From CALDOK01 sp964481655 (GTDB taxonomy: Bacteria > Myxococcota_A > UBA796 > JAFGLY01), in NCBI GenBank assembly GCA_964481655.1, contig CAYZVO010000330.1, positions 1-5,725 of the forward strand: a DNA stretch of 5,725 nt, in the 5' to 3' direction. How positions within the stretch are numbered: position 1 is the stretch's first letter; every line of letters begins with the position of its first letter. The position numbers and the translations under genes were made by a program. The notes under the pieces are model-generated. The model was not told the origin of the DNA, ran no database searches, and saw only the letters and a program-made list of their open reading frames with translations. Below are positions 1-5,340 of the stretch, piece by piece.

Positions 1-88
1 CCTACGATGCCGACAGCAAGCGCCGTGCCAGATCCGGGCCGACGATTATGGTCAAGGCGAGGGGCGGCGGGCTCGGGACGAGTTGTGG

Positions 89-95
89 TAGAACT
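89..95 (+). promoter_or_regulatory. possible -10 element just upstream of the barrel gene
   Basis: TAGAACT lies 7 bases before the ATG at 103, and no Shine-Dalgarno sequence is visible between them. The placement resembles the clearer TATCCT six bases before the BtpA gene, so a leaderless transcript is possible. The match to TATAAT is weak and no convincing -35 is visible. Nothing else in bases 1-102 could be supported; a second TATGGT at 47-52 is an alternative -10. Confidence 0.25.
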
Positions 96-102
96 CCGGC
101 CC

Positions 103-1329
103 ATGAGCCGTCGCCTCCGATGCCCTCTCGCGCTCTGCGCCCTCGCCCTGTCCGCGGGCTCCAGCGCGGCGGTCGCCGGTGAGTTCGAGCTCGAGACCGT
201 CGCCCAGCTGCGCCACGATCACTTCGGCGATCTCTACGTCCCCGCATGGCAGCTGCTGCGCTTCCAGCAGGACGCCGGCCCCGTGGGGCTGCAGGGCTAC
301 GCCGGCCTCGAGTGGATGGCGGGCTTCCCGGTGCCTGGCGACACCGATCTGTATGAGCTGAGCGCCGCGGGCAGCCTCGGCCGCGGTGACTGGTCCCTGG
401 GCCGGCAGCGGGGCATGGGCGCCCTGCGCGCCCAGACCTTCGACGGCGGCCACTACAGCCACGCCATCGGCGACAGGCTCCGGGCCACGGCCTGGGGCGG
501 GGTGGCCCGCCACCAGGACATCGACGACATCCTCGACTACGCCGGCATGGGCCGCGCCGAGCTGGACTGGTTGGGGGATGGCCTGTGGCTGCGCGGCGGG
601 GCCGAGTTCGCCATGGGGCCAGAGACCCCCCTCATCGCGCGCCAGGACCTGCAGGGGATGCTGCGCCTGGGTTCCGGCCCTCGCGCGGGCCGCTTCGGGG
701 CGCGCGCCGTGGTCGCCGAGCCCATCGACACGGGCGAGGGAGCGGTGCTCGAGTGGGCCCGGGCCGATGTGGCCGTGCGCCCCTGGAGCCCCCTCGAGCT
801 GTCGGCCCACGCTCAGCACCGCGAGGCCGCGGACCCCGGCTCCCTCTTCGGCGACGCCATCCTCGACGCCCTGGCCGGCGGCGTGGTCCAGGAGCTCGGC
901 GGCGGCGCCCGGCTCATCGGCGCCCGCTGGTCCTCCCTGTCCATGCGCTACGCGCTCGTCGGCTACGGCGAGGGCCACAGCTGGGGCTACCGGGCCGACG
1001 TCGCCTGGCAGCCCGGACGCAGCGACGCCACCTGGCGGGTGAGCCCGGGCCTGAGCTCCCGCGCGGGGCCCGGAGGACAGTTCCACGCCGTCTCCTCCCT
1101 GCTGCGCTGGCGGGCGAGCGACGCCACGGCGGTGTCCGCCACGGTGGCGCTGGTGCCCTACCAGAAGGTCGATGAGCCCTGGACCACGCTGGTCACCGGG
1201 GGGCTGCAGCTGCAGCAGCAGGTCCTGGACTGGGCCCGGATCGGCGCGATGGTGGATCTGGCGGCGGATGATGCGGGGCTGATGGATGTGCGGGGTGGTG
1301 CCACCTTGAACTTCGGGTGGGGATCATGA
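103..1329 (+). CDS. secreted outer-membrane beta-barrel-like protein (putative porin of a porin-cytochrome module)
   Basis: This 408-residue protein starts at ATG 103. The frame is open upstream to 7, but only from 103 does it begin with a classic signal peptide: basic MSRRLR, a hydrophobic core, and AVA|GE cleavage near residue 25. The mature part has no cysteine. It is rich in Gly, Arg, Trp and Tyr, and consists of many short alternating polar/hydrophobic segments (for example GLQGYAGLEWMAG, LRATAWGGVARH, LWLRGGAEFAMG, WGYRADVAWQPG) separated by G/D/P turns. It ends in a strand-like TLNFGWGS. By eye there are roughly 16-18 strands, as expected of an outer-membrane barrel. I recognise no named family. 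Its stop overlaps the next start (ATGA, 1326-1329), so it is co-translated with a seven-heme cytochrome and then a diheme lipoprotein. That context suggests it is the sheath of an electron conduit, which is inference. It could instead be an unrelated porin-like protein. Confidence 0.75.
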   Translation: MSRRLRCPLALCALALSAGSSAAVAGEFELETVAQLRHDHFGDLYVPAWQLLRFQQDAGPVGLQGYAGLEWMAGFPVPGDTDLYELSAAGSLGRGDWSLGRQRGMGALRAQTFDGGHYSHAIGDRLRATAWGGVARHQDIDDILDYAGMGRAELDWLGDGLWLRGGAEFAMGPETPLIARQDLQGMLRLGSGPRAGRFGARAVVAEPIDTGEGAVLEWARADVAVRPWSPLELSAHAQHREAADPGSLFGDAILDALAGGVVQELGGGARLIGARWSSLSMRYALVGYGEGHSWGYRADVAWQPGRSDATWRVSPGLSSRAGPGGQFHAVSSLLRWRASDATAVSATVALVPYQKVDEPWTTLVTGGLQLQQQVLDWARIGAMVDLAADDAGLMDVRGGATLNFGWGS

Positions 1330-1946
1330 GAGCTATCAGCTGTCAGCTGTCAGCTGTCAGCGCCCGCTGGCGCTCGCTGGTGGTCGTGCTGGCGTCCTGC
1401 CTCCTGGTGGTGCTGGCGGTCGGGGCCGAGGCCGGGTCGATCCCCGCCTTCGATCACGACCTGCACAAGGCGGCCAACGAGAAGGCGGGGCTATCGTGTG
1501 TGGCCTGCCACACCCTCGGTCCCGGCGGGAGCGGCCCGACGGGGATGGCGGCGACCATGATCGTCGAGCGCGAAGCCCTGTGCCACGGCTGCCATGTGAA
1601 GGGAGCGACGCTCCCCGTCGATGGCGCGAAGCTGGTGAAGGGACCTCGCAGCTGCGAGGCCTGCCACGCCTCCACCCCGGTGCCGGCGAGCCACGGCGCG
1701 GGCTGGAAGGCCGGCCACGGGCCCGACGCGCGCATGGACGCCGGCGGTTGCCGCGACTGCCACAAGCAGCGCGAGTGCGTGGACTGCCACGAGCGCAAGG
1801 ACGGCGCGCAGTTCCGCGTGCACGACCGCGGCTGGGAGTACCTGCACGGCATCGCCGCGCGCACCGACCCCGCCTCCTGCGACGGCTGCCACCTGCAGGC
1901 CGACTGCGTGTCCTGTCACGCCACCGACCGCGGGAGGGCGCCGTGA
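1326..1946 (+). CDS. periplasmic seven-heme cytochrome c
   Basis: A 206-residue multiheme cytochrome with seven CxxCH heme-attachment motifs at residues 58-62, 86-90, 110-114, 142-146, 151-155, 185-189 and 194-198. An N-terminal hydrophobic stretch (about 18-34) ending GAEA|GS is a Sec signal. It contains a lipobox-like LASC, but more hydrophobic residues follow, so I do not call it a lipoprotein. Outside the seven heme-motif histidines there are exactly seven others (44, 47, 87, 123, 131, 166, 174), which would allow bis-His ligation of every heme. Residues 122-155 and 165-198 are an internal duplication. ATG 1326 is chosen because it overlaps the upstream stop; GTG 1317 is in frame but gives only three more residues. 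The first codons are made of a heptamer repeat, so the mature protein begins well after them. Its likely role is to pass electrons through the barrel encoded upstream to the diheme lipoprotein encoded downstream. Confidence 0.92.
   Translation: MRAISCQLSAVSARWRSLVVVLASCLLVVLAVGAEAGSIPAFDHDLHKAANEKAGLSCVACHTLGPGGSGPTGMAATMIVEREALCHGCHVKGATLPVDGAKLVKGPRSCEACHASTPVPASHGAGWKAGHGPDARMDAGGCRDCHKQRECVDCHERKDGAQFRVHDRGWEYLHGIAARTDPASCDGCHLQADCVSCHATDRGRAP
1331..1361 (+). repeat. tandem heptamer repeat at the 5' end of the cytochrome gene
   Basis: Four head-to-tail 7-base units run from 1331 to 1358: AGCTATC, then three copies of AGCTGTC, followed by a partial AGC. They lie in codons 2-12 of the seven-heme cytochrome and encode the ISCQLSAVS stretch before the signal-peptide core. 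Similar heptamer arrays occur as short tandem repeats in various bacterial genomes. Here the array sits inside a translated, pre-cleavage segment where sequence constraint is low. Confidence 0.85.
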
Positions 1947-2263
1947 GGGCTCTGCTGTTGGTGGTGGCGCTCGCCGTGGGCTGCGGGCCGGCCGACCCCT
2001 GCGCGGGCTGGAACGACAGCCTCGAGGGTGACGGGGGCCTGCAGCTGACCGAGGCCGAGCACGGCGTGGCCTGGGGCCAGACCGCCTGCTTCCAGTGCCA
2101 CCAGGCCTGGACCATCCACCCCCCCGACTGCGTGGCGGATGGGACCCTCGAGTACATCGACGAGCTGGTGGATTTCGAGGATTCTTACAGTTGTACCGGG
2201 TGCCACGGGATGAACGGCACCGCCGAGGACGACTGGGTCGATACGACCTCCAGCGCCAGCTAG
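1943..2263 (+). CDS. small diheme cytochrome c lipoprotein
   Basis: A 106-residue protein starting at GTG 1943, which overlaps the stop of the seven-heme gene as GTGA (1943-1946). A short signal (MRALLLVVALAVG|C) ends in a lipobox-like AVGC, so Cys14 is probably lipidated and the protein membrane-anchored. Two CxxCH motifs follow, CFQCH at 49-53 and CTGCH at 84-88. His40 and His59 (or Met90) are available as distal ligands. Two further cysteines, Cys20 and Cys63, could form a disulfide. The protein is acidic and ends TTSSAS. Position and topology suggest it is the outer-membrane terminal cytochrome of the module, comparable in role to MtrC or OmcB but far smaller. Whether it faces the cell surface or the periplasm cannot be seen. 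I recognise no named family. Confidence 0.85.
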   Translation: MRALLLVVALAVGCGPADPCAGWNDSLEGDGGLQLTEAEHGVAWGQTACFQCHQAWTIHPPDCVADGTLEYIDELVDFEDSYSCTGCHGMNGTAEDDWVDTTSSAS

Positions 2264-3198
2264 CTCCGGGGTCCCCGCAGCGCCTCCCACCAGTGGCCCG
2301 GGTGGGCGTAGATCACCCGGAAGGCTTCGTACCAGACCACCGTGGCCCAGGTGACCACCAACCACAGCAGCGAGGCCTCGAGGGGCAGGTTGGTCCAGCC
2401 GGGGATGAAGATCCCCATCATCTGCTCTTCCTGGTAGCCCCACCACTGGTAGGGCACCGCCAGGCTGGCCTCCCACAGCTGGGAGACCGCCACGGTCACG
2501 AACATCACCAGGGCGAAGGCGCGCCAGCTGATGAGGGCCTTGACCGAGGGGTACATCAGCACCACCGGCCCGAAGGCCGCCAGCACCAGGAAGGTGAAGT
2601 AGCCGGGGAAGCCCTCGTGGTGGTCGTGGGGGCCGTACCACTTGTAGACGAAGGCGGCGGCCACCAGGGCCAGGCAGAACAGCAGCGAGGGCCAGTGCAG
2701 CACCAGGATGCCCTTCTCGGGGGTGGGGTGCCGTCCGCGGCTGTGCAGCCAGGCCACCTTGACCCAGACATAGGCCAGCAGGATCACCACGAAGCCCATG
2801 ATGTAGAAGACGAACTCCTCGATGGGGACCTCGCCGCCCACCACCGGGATCATGATGCCCAGCGTGGCGTCGAGGTTGACGAAGGTGAAGAAGCTGGTGG
2901 CGAAGAGGATGTCGAGCACGCAGCCGATGCCGGGCAGGATCACCAGCACCGTGTAGAAGGCCTTGCGGTCCGGGATGGCGATGTCCTTGTGCCGCAGGAA
3001 CCAGATGCCCATGGCGATGGCCGGGATGATCCAGAAGCCCAGGGACATGGTGTAGCCGAGGGGGGTGGGGTTGCCCTCGAGGGGCATCAGCGGCCGCGGC
3101 TCGCGGATGGTGGCCAGGGTGAGCATCGTGGGCAGGATGATCACCCCGAGCATGGCCAGCAGGGTGGGGCCTGGAAGGTGGAAGTGGCGCTTGGACAT
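2260..3198 (-). CDS. lycopene cyclase, two-repeat (fused CrtYc/CrtYd-like) membrane protein
   Basis: A 312-residue, very hydrophobic protein with about seven to eight membrane spans. It carries two copies of the lycopene cyclase domain known from CrtYc/CrtYd and fungal/archaeal fused cyclases. Repeat 1 (about 80-145) has TLGI at 112-115 and the acidic PIEE at 125-128. Repeat 2 (about 222-295) has LWEASL at 241-246, EQMMGIFI at 258-265 and PLEA at 272-275. This family cyclises the ends of lycopene to beta-ionone rings in carotenoid synthesis. ATG 3198 is chosen because GGGGAG lies 4 bases upstream; the frame is open much further, but that extension has no protein-like character. The two ~100-residue subunits seen in Myxococcus and actinobacteria are one chain here, with roughly 70 extra N-terminal residues containing membrane spans. 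A related carotenoid-modifying role is possible. It converges on the cytochrome operon with overlapping stop codons, and no other carotenoid gene is in the window. Confidence 0.8.
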   Translation of the reverse strand: MSKRHFHLPGPTLLAMLGVIILPTMLTLATIREPRPLMPLEGNPTPLGYTMSLGFWIIPAIAMGIWFLRHKDIAIPDRKAFYTVLVILPGIGCVLDILFATSFFTFVNLDATLGIMIPVVGGEVPIEEFVFYIMGFVVILLAYVWVKVAWLHSRGRHPTPEKGILVLHWPSLLFCLALVAAAFVYKWYGPHDHHEGFPGYFTFLVLAAFGPVVLMYPSVKALISWRAFALVMFVTVAVSQLWEASLAVPYQWWGYQEEQMMGIFIPGWTNLPLEASLLWLVVTWATVVWYEAFRVIYAHPGHWWEALRGPRS

Positions 3199-3202
3199 GG
3201 GG

Positions 3203-3208
3203 CTCCCC
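3203..3208 (-). promoter_or_regulatory. ribosome binding site of the lycopene cyclase gene
   Basis: On the minus strand GGGGAG is followed by CCCC and then the ATG at 3198. The 4-base spacing is slightly short, but it is the only purine-rich site near any possible start and it decides the start codon. Confidence 0.6.
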
Positions 3209-3274
3209 GCGTGTCGTGCACGGTCCCGAGTGCCATATCCCCTCTCGAGCCCCCGCAGGAGGCCCCGGGGAAAC

Positions 3275-3290
3275 AGGACAAGAATGTTCT
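3275..3290. promoter_or_regulatory. inverted repeat 1 in the divergent intergenic region (possible operator)
   Basis: AGGACA-AGAA-TGTTCT, with five of six arm positions paired. It lies between the divergent cyclase gene and the unrecognised gene at 3376 and resembles the second inverted repeat 30 bases downstream. No binding protein can be named from sequence. Confidence 0.35.
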
Positions 3291-3305
3291 CGGGAGTTGA
3301 TGGGC

Positions 3306-3320
3306 GGACAGAAAGTGTCC
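3306..3320. promoter_or_regulatory. inverted repeat 2 in the divergent intergenic region (possible operator)
   Basis: GGACA-GAAAG-TGTCC is a perfect 5-5-5 inverted repeat. It shares the GGACA...TGTYC plan with the site at 3275-3290. It ends 22 bases before the candidate -10 at 3343, so a bound protein could affect transcription of the gene at 3376. Confidence 0.4.
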
Positions 3321-3342
3321 AGACATCGAAGAGGCGGGCGAA

Positions 3343-3348
3343 TACACT
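3343..3348 (+). promoter_or_regulatory. candidate -10 of the gene at 3376
   Basis: TACACT (four of six to TATAAT) lies 27 bases before the ATG at 3376. No good -35 is visible at the expected distance; the inverted repeat at 3306-3320 lies just upstream of that position. No convincing promoter for the divergent cyclase was found on the minus strand. Confidence 0.3.
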
Positions 3349-3366
3349 GCATGTGTGAGACGAAAC

Positions 3367-3370
3367 GGAG
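3367..3370 (+). promoter_or_regulatory. ribosome binding site of the gene at 3376
   Basis: GGAG is followed by five bases (TCGCC) and ATG 3376. This favours that ATG over the in-frame GTG at 3355, which has no such site. Confidence 0.6.
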
Positions 3371-3375
3371 TCGCC

Positions 3376-4403
3376 ATGCAGTCCCTTCCTTCCAGCCCCG
3401 CCCGCCGCAGCCCCGTCTTCCGCCTCCGCGGCCTGACCGAGGCCCCGCCGGTGGGCGAGTGGGCCTTCCAGGCCCACCGCGCCGCCCCCCTGCCCGCGCT
3501 CTCTCTGCGCTCTGGCGATGTGCTCTGCGTGTCCGACGACCTGCCGGAAGGCTCCGTCGAGGTGCTGCGGCCGCGCTCCCCCGGGCACCCCATGCTCGGC
3601 CACCGCCGCCGCGGTCAGCTCCGCTCCCTCCCCGCCGACCTGCCCTGCTCGGACTCCCTCTGGGCCCCTGTCGGCTCCATCACCGCGGTCTGGCGCCGGG
3701 GGCTCTCTGCCAGCGTCGCGCCGCTGGCTGCATCGTCCGGCGCCGCCTCCGCGACCCAGCGCGCTGTCTGTGTCCGTGTGCCCCAGGCCGCCGTGGCCCT
3801 CGTGCGCGCCGAGCAGCCGGAGCTGCTCGGGGCCCAGCTGCAGGCGGCGGCCCAGCCTGGCGGCACCGTGCTGGTCTTCCCGGGCAGCGCCTCCGACGCT
3901 CGCCCTGTGGCCCAGGCCAGCACTCAGCAGCTGCGCGAGCTCGCAGAGCGCATCGCCCAGGCCCTCGGCCCGGACGCCCGGGTCCACACCGCGTCGGCAG
4001 CCGAGCTGGTGGTCTGCGCGTCCCGCGCCCTCGACCTGGCTGGTGCGGAGCGGCTCCAGCGCTCCCTGGCTCGTCAGCTCCGGATTCCCATCGCCGTCGC
4101 CGTGGCCGCGGACGAAGCCGAGGCCGTCAGCGCGGCCCGGTCCCTCGGCGCCGATCAGCTGCTCTTCGTGCTCCCCGTCCCCGAGCCCGCCTCGACGGCC
4201 GCCCCGCCGCCCCCGGCCGCCGCCGCCCCCCGGCCCCCCCCCCCCCCGGGGCGCCCCCCCCCCCCCCCCCCGCCCCCGCGCGGGGGCCCGCGCCCGCGCC
4301 CTCCTGGCCCGCTCGCGAACCCGCGCCGCGGCGCCGGGCCCGGCGGCCGGCCGCTGCCGGCGCGGTCCAGCTGGGCCTCTTCGAACGCGCCGAAGCAGCG
4401 TGA
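3376..4403 (+). CDS. unrecognised multidomain protein ending in a clamp-binding-like motif; frame broken in a C-tract
   Basis: I do not recognise the family. From ATG 3376 the frame shows good GC-rich-third-position codon use for about 270 residues. Residues about 38-108 (SGDVL at 46-50, PMLGHRRRG at 72-80, PVGSITAVWRR at 98-108) loosely follow the LexA/S24 peptidase beta-fold, but the GDSM-type catalytic serine is absent. Residues about 163-266 (TVLVFP, then helix LRELAERIAQAL, then AAELVV, IPIAVAVA and GADQLLFVLP) resemble a degenerate GGDEF or palm-type alpha/beta fold with no GGDEF signature. Both are weak visual inferences. A Pro/Ala linker follows and enters the C-runs at 4234-4271. After them, the frame that looks coding is shifted and ends QLGLFERAEAA at TGA 4401-4403, 46 bases before the BtpA gene. 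I therefore place the real stop at 4403 and treat the frame change as a probable sequence error. Total length would be about 340 residues. Confidence 0.55.
4234..4290. repeat. low-complexity C/G tract, probable sequence error
   Basis: This stretch contains only C and G: a 14-C run (4234-4247), GGGG, CG, an 18-C run (4254-4271), then short C and G runs. It falls where the coding frame changes from that of ATG 3376 to that of the stop at 4401. It may be a real Pro-rich linker whose length was miscalled. A second tract of the same character lies at 5260-5340. Confidence 0.8.
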
Positions 4404-4437
4404 GCCTCCCGGGTGGGCCCGGCCCCCGCCCGTGCGC

Positions 4438-4443
4438 TATCCT
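4438..4443 (+). promoter_or_regulatory. -10 element of the BtpA gene, probably leaderless
   Basis: TATCCT fits TANNNT and sits in an otherwise GC-only stretch, six bases before ATG 4450. There is no purine-rich ribosome binding site. The spacing would put the transcript start at or next to the A of the ATG. No clear -35 is seen. Confidence 0.5.
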
Positions 4444-4449
4444 GCGCCC

Positions 4450-5247
4450 ATGAGCGCTCACCTCGTACCCGCAGGCGCCGTCATCGGCGTGATCCATCTC
4501 CCCCCTCTGCCAGGCAGCCCCCGGCCGGGGCCGCGACGCCAGGCGCTGCTGGACCGCGCGCTGCACGACGCGGACGCCCTGGCCCGTGGTGGCGCCGCCG
4601 CGTGCATCATCGAGAACCTCGGTGACGCCCCCTTCGCGGCCAGTGATGTCGAGCCCCACGTGGTGGCCTGGATGGCGGTCATCGCGGCCCAGGTCAAGCA
4701 GCGCGTCGGCGACCAGCTGAAGGTCGGCATCAACGTCCTGCGCAACGCTGGCCTGCACGCCCTCGGGGTCGCCTCGGCGGTGGACGCCGACTTCATCCGG
4801 ATCAACATCCTGTCCGGCACCATGGTCACCGACCAGGGCATCATCCAGGGCCAGGCGCGCGAGCTGATGCTCTACCGGCGGCGGCTGGGGCTCGGCTGCT
4901 CGGTGGCGGCGGACATCCTGGTCAAGCACGCCAGCCCGGTGGGTGAGCTCTCCATCGAGCAGGCCGCCCGGGACACCTACCTGCGGGGTGGCGCCGACGC
5001 CCTGATCGTCACCGGTGCCGGCACGGGCCTGGCGGCCGATCCGGCCCGGCTCCAGGCGGCCCGTGCTGCGGTGCCCGATGCTCCCCTGTGGCTGGGCAGC
5101 GGCTTGACCCCCGACAACGCAGCGACGTTCCGTCCCCACTGCGACGCCGCCATCGTCGGCACCTGGCTGCATCGGGACGCCGACCTGGAGCAGCCCCTCG
5201 AGGCCGATCGCGTGCGGCGGGTGGTCCAGGCGTTCAGGGGATCCTAG
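4450..5247 (+). CDS. btpA: BtpA family protein (TIM-barrel, SgcQ-like)
   Basis: A complete 265-residue BtpA-family protein. Recognisable family blocks in order: GVIHLPPLPGSP at 13-24, IIENLGDAPF at 53-62, VGINVLRN at 92-99, FIRINILSGTMVTDQGII at 115-132, ADILVKHASPV at 154-164, ALIVTGAGTG at 184-193, LGSGLTPDN at 215-223 and AIVGTWL at 234-240. These are beta-strand ends and loops of a phosphate-binding TIM barrel. Cyanobacterial BtpA is linked to photosystem I stability, and SgcQ is a related enterobacterial protein. The reaction in non-photosynthetic bacteria is not established, so no substrate is claimed. ATG 4450 is preferred because the family block starts 12 residues later and TATCCT lies just upstream. 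The frame is open back through the previous gene only because of the C-tract frame change. The gene appears to be its own transcription unit. Confidence 0.95.
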   Translation: MSAHLVPAGAVIGVIHLPPLPGSPRPGPRRQALLDRALHDADALARGGAAACIIENLGDAPFAASDVEPHVVAWMAVIAAQVKQRVGDQLKVGINVLRNAGLHALGVASAVDADFIRINILSGTMVTDQGIIQGQARELMLYRRRLGLGCSVAADILVKHASPVGELSIEQAARDTYLRGGADALIVTGAGTGLAADPARLQAARAAVPDAPLWLGSGLTPDNAATFRPHCDAAIVGTWLHRDADLEQPLEADRVRRVVQAFRGS

Positions 5248-5259
5248 CGCTGGTGGGGA

Positions 5260-5340
5260 GGGGGGGGGGGGGGGGGGGAATAACCGGCCCCCCCCAAAAG
5301 CCCCCCCCCCCGCGGGGGCCCCCCCCCCCCGGGGGGCGCC
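5260..5340. repeat. low-complexity G/C homopolymer tract, probable gap or misassembly
   Basis: A 19-G run (5260-5278) is followed by AATAACCGG, an 8-C run (5288-5295), AAAAG, an 11-C run (5301-5311), CGCGGGGG-type sequence, a 12-C run (5319-5330) and six G. It starts 13 bases after the BtpA stop and ends inside an aspartate kinase reading frame. The remainder of that gene is missing beyond it. It shares the CGCGGGGGCCC and GGGGCGCCCC blocks with the tract at 4234-4290. Confidence 0.8.

Noticed and set aside
2..102. Possible end of an upstream gene or a minus-strand gene
   Set aside because: The minus frame meets a stop at 4-2 after a short hydrophobic stretch, and the plus frames are short with no family resemblance.
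52..1086. Minus-strand 344-codon open frame opposite the barrel gene
   Set aside because: Low-complexity Ala/Gly/His-rich shadow with no recognisable motif; the plus strand has the signal peptide and operon coupling.
1331..1361. CRISPR-like repeat
   Set aside because: The units are 7 bases and directly adjacent with no spacers.
1496..1942. Upstream extension of the diheme lipoprotein frame
   Set aside because: It lies out of frame over the seven-heme gene and is Arg/Pro-rich. The lipoprotein signal begins precisely at GTG 1943.
2095..3300. Plus-strand 401-codon open frame over the cyclase gene
   Set aside because: It is antisense to a clear membrane protein, and its His/Gln/Gly/Asp-rich composition is typical of a shadow frame in GC-rich DNA.
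4278..4290. Hairpin/terminator from the G and C runs
   Set aside because: Any GC-only tract forms pairings, there is no following T-run, and the sequence itself is probably unreliable.
3355..5247. Single plus-strand fusion protein of the unrecognised gene and BtpA
   Set aside because: The frame is continuous only because of the C-tract. BtpA has its own start and -10 element, and a natural stop for the first gene exists at 4403 in the shifted frame.
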